Shown one piece after another: positions 15,487 through 23,512 of a stretch of 31,510 nt of DNA (the first letter of the stretch is position 1; every line of letters starts with the position of its first letter). Origin of the DNA: CAYSDH01 sp964429805 (GTDB taxonomy: Bacteria > Bacteroidota > Bacteroidia > Flavobacteriales_D > JABDKJ01); assembly GCA_964429805.1 (NCBI GenBank), contig CAYSDH010000035.1:1-31510 (forward strand), written 5' to 3'. A program made the position numbers and the translations under genes. A model generated the notes under the pieces. The model did not search any database, had not been told where the DNA came from, and saw nothing but the letters and a program-made list of their open reading frames with translations.

Positions 15487-16041
15487 TCAAGCCTTCAGTT
15501 TATCTTTGAATTTTGCTCGAAACTTGTCCAGTTTTGGCTTGACCACAAATCGGCAGTAACCCTGATCAGGATTGTTTTCGTAGTAGTCGTTATGATATTC
15601 TTCAGCCGGATAAAAGTCTCCAATCATACTTACTGCAGTGACAATTGGGCTCGGCCAAGTGCCACTTTCTTCAGCTGCACTTAGTGCAACCTGTGCTATC
15701 TCCATCTGCTGCTCGCTGTGGCAGAATATTTCAGAACGGTATTGGGTTCCAACGTCTGCTCCTTGTCTGTTAAGTGTGGTTGGATCATGCACGGAGAAGA
15801 AGACTTCTAGTATTTCTGAAAACGTCACTTGACTGGGATCAAAAGTCAACTGTGCCACCTCTGCATGCCCAGTGGTACCGTTGCAGACTTCTCTGTATGC
15901 AGGGTTTTTAATATGCCCACCAGTATAGCCCGGCTTCACGTCAATCACTCCTGTTAGTTCTTTATACACCGCCTCGATGCACCAAAAACATCCTGCTCCA
16001 AGTGTGGCCAATTCAGTCTTGTTCTTTTCTTCTGTCATCAC
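15487..16041 (-). CDS. msrA: Peptide-methionine (S)-S-oxide reductase MsrA
   Basis: 184 residues. The catalytic motif GAGCFWCIEAVY has the reactive Cys18 and a second Cys21; HVDPTTL-type sequence (SVHDPTTLNRQGADVGTQYRS, split here by reading) and AEEYHNDYYENNP follow the MsrA pattern. Cys165 or so in GYCRF is a plausible resolving cysteine. The enzyme reduces the S epimer of methionine sulfoxide in proteins, using thioredoxin. With no signal peptide, it is cytoplasmic. It is oriented with the YdeI gene and ends 31 bases before it, so a short operon msrA-ydeI-paaY is possible. Translation could begin at either of two adjacent ATGs. Confidence 0.95.
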   Translation of the reverse strand: MMTEEKNKTELATLGAGCFWCIEAVYKELTGVIDVKPGYTGGHIKNPAYREVCNGTTGHAEVAQLTFDPSQVTFSEILEVFFSVHDPTTLNRQGADVGTQYRSEIFCHSEQQMEIAQVALSAAEESGTWPSPIVTAVSMIGDFYPAEEYHNDYYENNPDQGYCRFVVKPKLDKFRAKFKDKLKA

Positions 16042-16195
16042 AATATTCTAGACTCTTTGTTGTTCATTCATAGACAAATCGGTGGTCAAAATAGTTGCTT
16101 TACTCACCTGATTTGAGCGATATAAAAGTGCCAAATTTGATTCAAAACTAACTCAGTGCTTGATAAACATATACGTTTCAATTTCCTGAAAAAGT

Positions 16196-16203
16196 TAACT
16201 TTG
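16196..16203 (+). promoter_or_regulatory. -7 promoter box TAACTTTG
   Basis: An exact TAnnTTTG match 23 bases before the ATG of the hydroxylase-like gene, giving a short leader. The -33 region has TTTC about 16 bases upstream, which is weak. Confidence 0.5.
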
Positions 16204-16226
16204 ACGTGCAAAACTAACAACAACTA

Positions 16227-16838
16227 ATGGCTGTAACTCATAAACCACAAGGTGGGTCTGGACGAATGTTTGAGAATGATATTCTCGAAGCACTCTCTCG
16301 CACTTCTGCTGTGGTGGCTTACACCTACTACCCGGCTGTCGTGTTGGCTTTCTTAGCACTCAACATTTTCTATCACGGACTGTCATGGATGCTGTGCATT
16401 GGACTCTTTATATGGGGCACACTCTTTTTTAGCTTCTTTGAATATGTGGTGCATCGTTTCTTGTATCATATTGACGATAGTGGTTCAGATAAGATGAAGC
16501 GATTTGCTGAGCGCTACCACGGCATACATCATGACTATCCGCAAGACAAAGAGCGACTCATTATGCCTCCTCTTGTGTGGACCGTGCTAGTGTCTGCACT
16601 TTTGGGTCTGGCTTATTTAATTGGTGGTCAAACGGCCTTCTCATTTATCGGAGGTCTCGTTACTGGTTATCTCCTTTATATCTACGTGCATTATCAGGTG
16701 CACACGTCCAACCCGCCAAGATGGCTAAAGAAGCAGATGCTACATCACGCGAAGCATCACTTTCAGCATGAAGACAAGGCCTTTGGTGTTAGTAGTCCGC
16801 TGTGGGACAAGATTTTTGGCACGATGCCACCGCAATGA
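16227..16838 (+). CDS. Fatty acid hydroxylase / sterol desaturase superfamily membrane protein
   Basis: 203 residues with about four TM helices (30-48, 52-72, 115-133, 138-158). Four histidine clusters that would bind a di-iron or di-zinc centre are intact: HRFLYH (76-81), HGIHH (98-102), HYQVH (155-159) and HHAKHH (173-178). The order and the closing PLWDKIFGTMP match bacterial relatives of fatty-acid 2-hydroxylases, which hydroxylate acyl chains of membrane lipids or sphingolipids using oxygen. Bacteroidota make sphingolipids, so such a substrate is plausible but not shown. It faces the five-gene GbsR cassette convergently, with 16 bases between. Confidence 0.85.
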   Translation: MAVTHKPQGGSGRMFENDILEALSRTSAVVAYTYYPAVVLAFLALNIFYHGLSWMLCIGLFIWGTLFFSFFEYVVHRFLYHIDDSGSDKMKRFAERYHGIHHDYPQDKERLIMPPLVWTVLVSALLGLAYLIGGQTAFSFIGGLVTGYLLYIYVHYQVHTSNPPRWLKKQMLHHAKHHFQHEDKAFGVSSPLWDKIFGTMPPQ

Positions 16839-16854
16839 TACCGTTGCGTTTCGC

Positions 16855-18138
16855 TCAAGGTGAATGAGTCGGAATCTCACACAGCTCTTCGCAGTCAAGA
16901 TCCATCCAGTCAATAATTAATTGAAGTAGATGAGCAATGCCTGGCATACACAGTATCCATCCTGCCCAGGCCCAGAGGAGATGCACGTGCCCAAGTCCGT
17001 GTCCGAGTGCCCGCACACCTCCGTATCTGTTACCATCTTCATCCACATAGGTCAACTCTGTAAGTCGCTCACCAGCAAAGTCTTCGGCATGAATGAAGGT
17101 CAGCCTGAAGGTGTTCTTTCGCTCTAACCAAGACCGAAGCGCTTGGCAATAGGTACAATGTAGCTTGAAGTAAATAGTCGCGTTAGCAATTCCTTTTGGT
17201 CGCCAGTGCGTTATCCATGGGCGCACTTCTTTCTGGTAATTATGAAACGATTGCCCAAAGCGTTGCCCCATACGGTCATGCTCAATGAACTTTGCAAATC
17301 CAAAAGAGTAAATCAGCGAACCGACTGCAGTGAGCAGAAACACCCAATGCTGAAAAAATACAGACATGGCGACCAGCACTAAAAAAGCACTAATCTGAAT
17401 GGGATTATTGACATAGGCATAAATACCATTTCTGACCAACCTGCTGGTGACGTCTAACGGATAAGGCGTGCCTCTCCCCTTGCCTTTCAGTGCGAGCACA
17501 GCGAGCAGACCGGGCAACGATAGCGGTATGGCGACAGAAATAATAAACAGGAAATACTGGATATTAAAGTCTCGACTCTTCATGAATGGCACGTAGAAAT
17601 AAGAAGAAAAGATGAGCGGCAAAAAGTAGAATATGACAAGGCCAAATGACAGCACCTGCATGAAATTTCTATAGGCTAGATTCTTATTTTCATAATAGGA
17701 ATTTGCCCAGATTAATGCGGGTAATGCTACTAAACCGACAACTAGAACTTCGCCCAACAGCCAATTTGATGATAACGTAAACACGCCCATTTTGGCGAGT
17801 TGTGGCATGAATGCCAGATCGGCCATAAAGAGCGCTAAGGAAATCATGAGGGCAAATTTTCCTTTAGAAAAAAAGACGACCACTACTCCCCAAATCACAA
17901 TCCACACGAAGAGTAAATGAAAAGGCAAGCGCCCATCGGCATAAGACCAAAAACCCATGTTCACGCAGACTTCATCAATCACATATAGGCTCAGTGCAAC
18001 CCAAAAAGTGGAAAAGGTCATGGCCGTGTTGAGCCGCTTGTCTTGTTTCTCTTTGAAGATGAGAAAACTGACAAAACCCATGGCGCACAGCAGCAGCGCA
18101 TCAATAATTCTGTCTAGGTCAATATCAATTAATTCCAT
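16855..18138 (-). CDS. ICMT/PEMT-like membrane methyltransferase fused to a DUF393-like domain
   Basis: 427 residues from ATG 18138; TTG and GTG lie just upstream. Residues 1-215 carry about six TM helices; a GFWSYADGRLP stretch recalls carotenoid-type cyclase membrane domains, only weakly. Residues 222-313 are an isoprenylcysteine/phospholipid methyltransferase-like module: NGIYAYVNNPIQIS (usual R-N-P is N-N-P) and EHDRMGQRFGQSFHNYQKEV. Residues 318-427 resemble DUF393 thiol proteins: ATIYFKLHCTYCQALRSWL with C328-x-x-C331, then YVDEDGNRYGGVRAL and a long tail. It is the last gene of the GbsR cassette and overlaps the stop of the previous gene by 14 bases. Substrate unknown: a membrane lipid or prenyl-like molecule is a reasonable guess. 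Confidence 0.72.
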   Translation of the reverse strand: MELIDIDLDRIIDALLLCAMGFVSFLIFKEKQDKRLNTAMTFSTFWVALSLYVIDEVCVNMGFWSYADGRLPFHLLFVWIVIWGVVVVFFSKGKFALMISLALFMADLAFMPQLAKMGVFTLSSNWLLGEVLVVGLVALPALIWANSYYENKNLAYRNFMQVLSFGLVIFYFLPLIFSSYFYVPFMKSRDFNIQYFLFIISVAIPLSLPGLLAVLALKGKGRGTPYPLDVTSRLVRNGIYAYVNNPIQISAFLVLVAMSVFFQHWVFLLTAVGSLIYSFGFAKFIEHDRMGQRFGQSFHNYQKEVRPWITHWRPKGIANATIYFKLHCTYCQALRSWLERKNTFRLTFIHAEDFAGERLTELTYVDEDGNRYGGVRALGHGLGHVHLLWAWAGWILCMPGIAHLLQLIIDWMDLDCEELCEIPTHSP

Positions 18139-19018
18139 CACCAAAATAGGAGTCCATCAAGTGCTCATTACTCAGCCCTACTGCAAAGCGCTGTGTGGTG
18201 CCGAAGTACCAAGATGGACCTAGGTCACATCTAAAGTTACTGGTCCAAGTCAACTGTGTCTGACCATTTTTGAGTTGCTCGGTCTCAATGACAACATCAT
18301 TCCAGCTCATCCACGTGCCAATGTGCGTGTCATCTTTCACTCTAGAAAATACCATTCTATCCTTTTCGCTCTCGGTAATTTCAAACACGAGTTCACCTTT
18401 CCCCTTGGTGCTCGACTCGAAAGTGATGCTTCGCTGGTCACCGACACGCAGGCCTGAACCCGAGTTTGACACAGGCTCAGGAAAACCCATTTGTAGAAAA
18501 AATGGTCGCTCATTCATAAAGGCAGGACTCTCGTTGAGTGCGGTAAAATCAAGAGGCGCATCAAATGTTCTGCTGTTAGTAACTGTATAACTTGGACCGG
18601 GCTTGCCGACTTCAAATGGACTGGAAAGCAGCAATATGAGCGGTATAATGACTAGTGACTTCAGTTCTCCTCGGTCATTATCATCCATCAATTTATAGAC
18701 ATAAGTGAGTATACCTGCTACTCCATAAAAAATTGGCGCAGCCATGATGACGCAGATCAATCCTTCACCCAGCAGAATACTGCTGATAAGTAAAAACAAG
18801 GTGACCGTTCTGAAGACTACCCCGTATAAGTTCTTTGGCTTTGATGAGAACCGCACTATCATCATACTCAAGAGAGCGGGTATGCCTACAAAGAGCAGAG
18901 AAGAATGGTCATAATCAGCAAATCCGAGCAACCTGTAGGTGATACTTCCGATACTGAGCACGACAATGAGCAAGAGAAGTTGTTTCTTGGCGCTTTGGCT
19001 TTTTTGATTTGCTTCCAT
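18125..19018 (-). CDS. Membrane-anchored SRPBCC (START/Bet v1-like) protein
   Basis: 297 residues. The first 137 hold about five TM helices (13-31, 40-56, 65-84, 87-110, 120-136). The rest looks like an SRPBCC hydrophobic-ligand fold: SRTFDAPLDFTALNESPAFM, a central GELVFEITESEKDRMVFSRV, then TWMSWNDVVIETEQLKNGQT with QLTWTSNFRCDLGPSWYF. SRPBCC domains hold lipids, polyketides or other apolar ligands. Fusion to a membrane domain suggests the ligand is taken from or returned to the bilayer. It is 40 bases after the TIGR01777 gene and overlaps the next gene by 14 bases. The assignment rests on pattern, not on catalytic residues. Confidence 0.6.
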   Translation of the reverse strand: MEANQKSQSAKKQLLLLIVVLSIGSITYRLLGFADYDHSSLLFVGIPALLSMMIVRFSSKPKNLYGVVFRTVTLFLLISSILLGEGLICVIMAAPIFYGVAGILTYVYKLMDDNDRGELKSLVIIPLILLLSSPFEVGKPGPSYTVTNSRTFDAPLDFTALNESPAFMNERPFFLQMGFPEPVSNSGSGLRVGDQRSITFESSTKGKGELVFEITESEKDRMVFSRVKDDTHIGTWMSWNDVVIETEQLKNGQTQLTWTSNFRCDLGPSWYFGTTQRFAVGLSNEHLMDSYFGDGIN

Positions 19019-19058
19019 GGTTATGTGTTAAAGGTATTATTGATTTTTTCAATTCTTC

Positions 19059-19982
19059 TTAACTCGTACAGAGTTCTTTCAAGGCCGCATCCGGATGTCT
19101 GTATTTAAATTTAAATCCGGCTTGCACCAATTTTTCTGGAAGCACCCACCTACTCTTTAACAGCAGTTCAGTTTCAGTCTGAAGGAAAAAAGCGCCTAGC
19201 TCCAGTATTAATTTAGGCGCAGGCAAACCAAGAGGCATAGAAAGATTGTTTCTCAGTGTCTTCATAAACTCTCGGTTCATAACGGGAATGGGAGCAGTGA
19301 CGTTTACCTCCGCATTGCAGGAGTCATGGTCAATTATAAAGTCTATGGCCGCACAGAAATCGTCAATATGAATCCAACTGACCATCTGCTTTCCATTTCC
19401 CTGTCTTCCTCCGAGCCCCAGTTTGGTCATGGACTTCATTTTTGGAAATGCCCCTCCTTTATTACCCAACACGATACTTGTGCGCAGCGATGCTTTTCTC
19501 ACATTGGGCAGCTCGGCATTCAAGAACAATTCCTCCCAGTCTTTTACCACGTTCATAGAAAAGTCATCTCCAATTTCTCCATTACTCTCAGTCATTGAGC
19601 GATCTTCTGCATGTCTATATATTGTTGCTGAAGAAGCATTTAACCAGATGCGTGGGCTGTTTTCTACTTGACGCATAGCCTCAGCGAGGGCATGAGTACT
19701 GTTCATTCTAGAGTTGATGATTTCCTTTTTGTTCTTCTCGTTGTAGCGACAATCCACAGACTTACCGACTAAGTTTAGCAAGAGGTCAGCATCTTCAAGT
19801 ACCGATGTCCAATCTCCTTGAGTGGCCGCATCCCAATGGATAAAGCTGATGGCACCTTGTCGTTTAGATTGACCTCTAGTCAAAATAGTGACGTTGATTC
19901 CACGAGCACTCCACTTGGCCGCCAGTGCTTCACCTAAGAATCCACTACCTCCGGCTATGACATAGTTTAATGGGTTGCTCAT
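19059..19982 (-). CDS. TIGR01777 family (SDR39U1-like) epimerase/oxidoreductase
   Basis: 307 residues from ATG 19982; the frame open to 20039 is the overlap with the upstream gene. The NAD(P)-binding Rossmann motif is YVIAGGSGFLGEALA near the N-terminus. WLNASSATIYRHAEDRSMTE holds the Ser and Tyr of an extended SDR active site, although the usual YxxxK is modified. SRMNSTHALAEAMRQV and MVSWIHIDDFCAAIDFI are family hallmarks, and the C-terminal DUF1731 segment (LKSRWVLPEKLVQAGFKFKY) is complete. The substrate of this family is unknown. The start overlaps the stop of the DUF393 gene as ATGA. From memory, TIGR01777 genes in this phylum often sit near DUF393, SRPBCC and photolyase genes; no photolyase is here. 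Confidence 0.9.
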   Translation of the reverse strand: MSNPLNYVIAGGSGFLGEALAAKWSARGINVTILTRGQSKRQGAISFIHWDAATQGDWTSVLEDADLLLNLVGKSVDCRYNEKNKKEIINSRMNSTHALAEAMRQVENSPRIWLNASSATIYRHAEDRSMTESNGEIGDDFSMNVVKDWEELFLNAELPNVRKASLRTSIVLGNKGGAFPKMKSMTKLGLGGRQGNGKQMVSWIHIDDFCAAIDFIIDHDSCNAEVNVTAPIPVMNREFMKTLRNNLSMPLGLPAPKLILELGAFFLQTETELLLKSRWVLPEKLVQAGFKFKYRHPDAALKELCTS

Positions 19983-20785
19983 AGGATGAAAAGTAAGACG
20001 AGTACTCTGTAGAGTATCCACGTGAGTGTGATAAACCAAGGAAGTTGCAAGTACTTCACTCTTCTTAGATGTTCTAAGAACATAACAAACACAGTCATGG
20101 CAAAGACCATAAGCGCAATGAGCGGACTGATTTCAAAAACGGTGCTGAGTGCAAGTAGAGGCAAAAATCCGATGGCGCCTAAGGCAGAGATGGTCATCAT
20201 ATTACCGAGATAGTGGATGATTCGTTTACTCCCGATTCCTTTTAGGATACTGGCCTGAAAAAGAATCTGACCACCGCAGATTAAAAACTCTCTGCCAAAC
20301 CCACTGCCGGGCACTATGGGAAAGAGCAGGTGACTATACATGGTGAGTATGACAGAAGTAATGACCCAAGTGATGAGGATATACGCCACTCGCATACTGA
20401 TGTTAAAGTCTGGTGTGCAGCTCCCTTCTTCTTCAAATACTTCTGGTGGGCTGATTACTTTTCTGTTGTAAGAGATGAATTTGTATAGGGGCAAAGCCAG
20501 AGTCTTAAGTGTTTTGCTTTGGAATACGCGCTGCAATCTTGGCCAGCGACTGGCAAACAGGTGAAGGAAAGAATCCACTCCATAATTGACTCTACCACTG
20601 TGCGTGTCTACAAGGGCAATCTCGTTTCGAGCACGGTTGCGGTCTATCCATAAGTCGTCTTTCTCGCTGAGTTCTTGATAGGCTTTTCTCCCCTTCTCTT
20701 GCAAGATTCCGCGATTGACCATGGCTCCAGTGTACCATGCACACATCTTACACTCTGGATCGTAATATATTTCTTGCTCTTTCAT
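19979..20785 (-). CDS. DUF393 (DCC) protein with C-terminal membrane domain
   Basis: 268 residues. The N-terminal DUF393 domain (1-110) starts with IYYDPECKMCAWYTGAM: Asp9 and the Cys12-x-x-Cys15 pair define the D-x-x-C-x-x-C family, predicted to be a thioredoxin-like thiol-disulfide oxidoreductase. It continues with VDTHSGRVNYGVDSFLHLFA. Residues 130-268 carry about five TM helices, so the thiol domain is tethered to the membrane, on the cytoplasmic side if the N-terminus stays inside. It is the first structural gene after gbsR, with an 18-bp palindrome 10 bases before its ATG, and is coupled to the TIGR01777 gene by ATGA. A second DUF393-like domain is found at the far end of the same cassette. 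Confidence 0.8.
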   Translation of the reverse strand: MKEQEIYYDPECKMCAWYTGAMVNRGILQEKGRKAYQELSEKDDLWIDRNRARNEIALVDTHSGRVNYGVDSFLHLFASRWPRLQRVFQSKTLKTLALPLYKFISYNRKVISPPEVFEEEGSCTPDFNISMRVAYILITWVITSVILTMYSHLLFPIVPGSGFGREFLICGGQILFQASILKGIGSKRIIHYLGNMMTISALGAIGFLPLLALSTVFEISPLIALMVFAMTVFVMFLEHLRRVKYLQLPWFITLTWILYRVLVLLFIL

Positions 20786-20795
20786 TTTACTGTAT

Positions 20796-20813
20796 TTTCA
20801 ATATTTATTGAAA
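20796..20813. promoter_or_regulatory. 18-bp palindromic operator, copy 2 (before DUF393 gene)
   Basis: TTTCAATATTTATTGAAA is a perfect 8+8 inverted repeat around TT. It lies between the gbsR stop and the DUF393 start and matches the copy before gbsR at 15 of 18 positions. It is a candidate GbsR binding site controlling a promoter internal to the cassette. Confidence 0.6.
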
Positions 20814-20835
20814 GTTATTAGTCAAAAAAATAGGC

Positions 20836-21336
20836 TTACTTCATCGCCTTCATCAGTACTTTGAGAAACCAGTTTTTGTCTGAACGGATGAACTTGTCCA
20901 TCATTTTGTCAGCCAAGCTCCCAAACTCATCTACATCAGCAATGAGTTTTTTAAACTCCTTGGTCTCTTTATCAGTGCCTTTTACTTTTTTCAGTTCTTC
21001 GAGCGTATCAATCACAGGCTCCAACTCTCTCTTTCGTCTCACTCTGGCCACTTGTCTGGCCATCTCATCCACATCCTTACCAGCTACAAAGTATTCTTTA
21101 CGCTCTCCGGCTATAAACTCTTTCTTGACTAGGCCCCAGTCTATAAGTGCTCTGGTGTTCATGTTTACATTGCCCCTACTCACTTTGAGGGCATTCATGA
21201 TGTCTTCAGCGCTGAGCGGCTCAGAGGTCACAAGAAGAAGTGCGTGAATCTGACTCATGGTTCTGTTAATTCCCCAGCTACTGCCCAAGGCACCCCATGC
21301 TTGAATAAACTTATGTTTTCCTTCTTCGACTTTCAC
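20836..21336 (-). CDS. GbsR/MarR-family transcriptional regulator
   Basis: 166 residues starting at GTG 21336. The N-terminal GbsR pattern is clear: FIQAWGALGSSWGINRTMSQIHALLL, divided by the winged helix LSAEDIMNALKVSRGNVNMN and TRALIDWGLVKKEFIAGERKEYFVA. The C-terminal helices (95-166) probably form the dimer interface. GbsR-type proteins are usually repressors of adjacent genes; in Bacillus the founding member responds to choline, but no betaine genes are present here, so the effector is unknown. It heads a five-gene minus-strand cassette. The palindrome at 21365-21382 overlaps the -33 element of its own promoter, predicting autorepression. Confidence 0.9.
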   Translation of the reverse strand: MKVEEGKHKFIQAWGALGSSWGINRTMSQIHALLLVTSEPLSAEDIMNALKVSRGNVNMNTRALIDWGLVKKEFIAGERKEYFVAGKDVDEMARQVARVRRKRELEPVIDTLEELKKVKGTDKETKEFKKLIADVDEFGSLADKMMDKFIRSDKNWFLKVLMKAMK

Positions 21337-21340
21337 GGGA

Positions 21341-21348
21341 CTAAGTTA
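21341..21348 (-). promoter_or_regulatory. gbsR promoter: -7 box TAACTTAG with -33 TTG
   Basis: On the minus strand TAACTTAG differs from TAnnTTTG at one base and lies 4 bases before the GTG start region. Exactly 19 bases upstream is a TTG, the expected Bacteroidota -33 element, and it falls inside the palindrome (ATTGAAA arm). The very short leader is a reservation; translation might then be leaderless or start slightly later. Confidence 0.45.
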
Positions 21349-21362
21349 CTACATTTTCTTTT

Positions 21363-21384
21363 ACTTTCAATTATTACTGAAAGT
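21363..21384. promoter_or_regulatory. Palindromic operator, copy 1 (before gbsR)
   Basis: ACTTTCA (21363-21369) and TGAAAGT (21378-21384) are exact reverse complements. The inner 18 bases, TTTCAATTATTACTGAAA, match the second copy at 15 of 18 positions. It overlaps the predicted -33 element of the gbsR promoter, consistent with repression by blocking polymerase. Confidence 0.6.
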
Positions 21385-21424
21385 ATTTTTAGTTCGTATA
21401 CGCGAATCCCACTCAGAAGGTTTG

Positions 21425-23431
21425 TCATTCTTTTATAAAATGCTGACTCACTTGACCCTCAGCACCTGTTAACTCGATGACGTATACACCTGCCGATAGA
21501 CTTGATACATCAACCTGACCGTGCAGCAGAAGTTCAGATAAGAGAAGGCGACCAGACATGTCAAAGATGTGTATGCGCTGCATAGCTCGACCCACGCCCT
21601 GAACAAACAAGGTGTGCGTCACTGGATTGGGAAAGAGCACTAGCCTCTGCCCTCCTTCTTCTTGCAGAGAGGTGACACTTGTTTCATGATAGCCCATGTC
21701 AGGCGCACTATCCAAGTAGTCGTCTGTGTCAAGCACGACAACGGTGTCTACTTGGAAAAAATCGATACCTGCATCAATCTGTGCAGAGTTTGCTAACAGT
21801 CTATAGTCTCCGTCTGAAACATTTTGAAAGTGCGGGGCCAATTCAATATTACCCGCCTGCCAGGTGATGTCTATCCAATCGGGGTTTTCTATCTCATCAT
21901 CTAAACCCTGCACAGTGGAATAAGCAATATCATAATGCGAAGTATCAGAAAACGATGACGTATTGCAGAAGATTTCTTCACCGTTTTCATTCCAAAGAAT
22001 GCTGTTAAGTATGAGTCCTTGATCATCATCTAGCCACAGTGCATTTCCCGCAGGAGCGCTGTTTCCGGCAATAGTGCAGTTTATAATCTCCCAAACCGAA
22101 CTGGTGGACATGATACCGCCTCCTCGCTCAGACTCGTTATCGCAGATGGCTGTCTCTAGCATATTGATGTGCGAATTGACCGCGTACACACCGCCACCAG
22201 AAACTCCGATGTTATCTTTTATAATGAGTGAGTCTAATGTGATAACAGAAGAAGACATCTCCAAAGCTCCGCCTTTACCGTTTGAGCTGGCTGAGACTAT
22301 GGTATTGTCTTTCATGAGCGTCTGACTAATGACACCTTGGCAACCTTGCAGCTCCATGGCACCAGCATCGCAGGACAGTGATGAGCCTCCTGCGCAAAAA
22401 TTCTCTGAAAAAGTAGTCGTGCTGACATCAAGTATACAGGAGCTTGCACTCAAGCACGGGGCGTCAAAAGCCGCAGAGTTTGCCGTGAACTCAGAATTAG
22501 AAATAGTCAAAATGCTACCGATAAAATGAAAGGTGCCAAATTGATTTCCTTCGTTTTCAGCGAAGAGACAATCGTTTAGTGTGATCAAATTTGAGCTGGA
22601 GTTTCCGGCTTGTGCAGTCAGCACGTTTGTAAAACTGGCCACATTACCGGACACCTCACAAGATGTCATTTGCAGGTTACTATTGCCCACCCAGCCCATG
22701 ACTGAGCCTGAACCTACATTATCTATAAAGTCAGTGTTCTCAAATACCATGTTGCTATTGACCGCATAGACTCCTGCTCCGAGCGCATACCCACCATGGC
22801 CTGTGTTTTCTGAAATTTGAGAATCATGCATCATGACTGAGCAATTATAGAAACACATCGCGGCACCTTCTCCCAAAAAGGATTGACCAAAGACTTCATT
22901 TGACTCAAACAGGCAGTGGCTAATATCGAGACCAGACATCTCAGCAAAGAGTCCACCTCCGCTGTTGTTGTCGGTCGCGAAGCTATTGTCTTTCACAATG
23001 AGGTGATTTAGTCTTACATCCTCAATTCCTGCGAAGTACATTCCAGAGCCATAAAGCATGGTAGTGTCTGGCAAGAGATAATAAGGGTGCTCGGTACCGC
23101 CACCATTTTGAATGGTGAGACCAATGAGTTCTAATGCATTTCCATTAGGATTAACACAATGGATAACAGAGGCCGCAGCGCTCCCGTCAATGATGGTTTG
23201 CGATATGCTTTGCTCATCTTGACTTATCAGAAAGTCTGAATAGATGGTGAGCTGATGAGTGATTGTTAAATTCTCAGCATATGTGCCTACTGCAATATGG
23301 ATACTGTCTCCAGGCGTTGACGCATCAATGGCTGCCTGAATAGTGGAATAGTCAGCAGGAACTTGAAGGGGTTGTGCTTGACTATGAATGAGCACAATGA
23401 AAGACAAAACTAACAGGCCGAGATACTTCAT
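21425..23431 (-). CDS. Secreted right-handed beta-helix protein with T9SS sorting domain
   Basis: 668 residues. A signal peptide (about 1-19) is followed by the NosD-like opening VPADYSTIQAAIDASTPGDS and IHIAVGTYAENLTI. Then many irregular beta-helix coils (about 60-520) are rich in Asn, Ser and Cys, with repeated short motifs such as GGGxxA and NSxxxM. The last 80 residues are a type IX secretion C-terminal signal: LVLFPNPVTHTLFVQG, IHIFDMSGRLLLSE, VDVSSLSAGVYVIEL. Such proteins cross the outer membrane by T9SS and are released or anchored. The helix surface commonly binds polysaccharide, but no lyase active site was recognised, so it may be a structural or adhesive protein. Its stop lies just upstream of the gbsR operator. 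Confidence 0.9.
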   Translation of the reverse strand: MKYLGLLVLSFIVLIHSQAQPLQVPADYSTIQAAIDASTPGDSIHIAVGTYAENLTITHQLTIYSDFLISQDEQSISQTIIDGSAAASVIHCVNPNGNALELIGLTIQNGGGTEHPYYLLPDTTMLYGSGMYFAGIEDVRLNHLIVKDNSFATDNNSGGGLFAEMSGLDISHCLFESNEVFGQSFLGEGAAMCFYNCSVMMHDSQISENTGHGGYALGAGVYAVNSNMVFENTDFIDNVGSGSVMGWVGNSNLQMTSCEVSGNVASFTNVLTAQAGNSSSNLITLNDCLFAENEGNQFGTFHFIGSILTISNSEFTANSAAFDAPCLSASSCILDVSTTTFSENFCAGGSSLSCDAGAMELQGCQGVISQTLMKDNTIVSASSNGKGGALEMSSSVITLDSLIIKDNIGVSGGGVYAVNSHINMLETAICDNESERGGGIMSTSSVWEIINCTIAGNSAPAGNALWLDDDQGLILNSILWNENGEEIFCNTSSFSDTSHYDIAYSTVQGLDDEIENPDWIDITWQAGNIELAPHFQNVSDGDYRLLANSAQIDAGIDFFQVDTVVVLDTDDYLDSAPDMGYHETSVTSLQEEGGQRLVLFPNPVTHTLFVQGVGRAMQRIHIFDMSGRLLLSELLLHGQVDVSSLSAGVYVIELTGAEGQVSQHFIKE

Positions 23432-23473
23432 ATTATTGGCTTTAATTCGCTTAATAATACGAAAAGTACAGGC

Positions 23474-23488
23474 TTCGCTTTTTGCGAA
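23474..23488. terminator. Short hairpin between selD and the beta-helix gene
   Basis: TTCGC, five T and GCGAA form a 5-bp stem. It is 25 bases after the selD stop on the minus strand. The stem is short and there is no T-run after it, so this is only a possible terminator. Confidence 0.25.
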
Positions 23489-23512
23489 ACAGCGATTGGC
23501 ACTGCTACGAAT

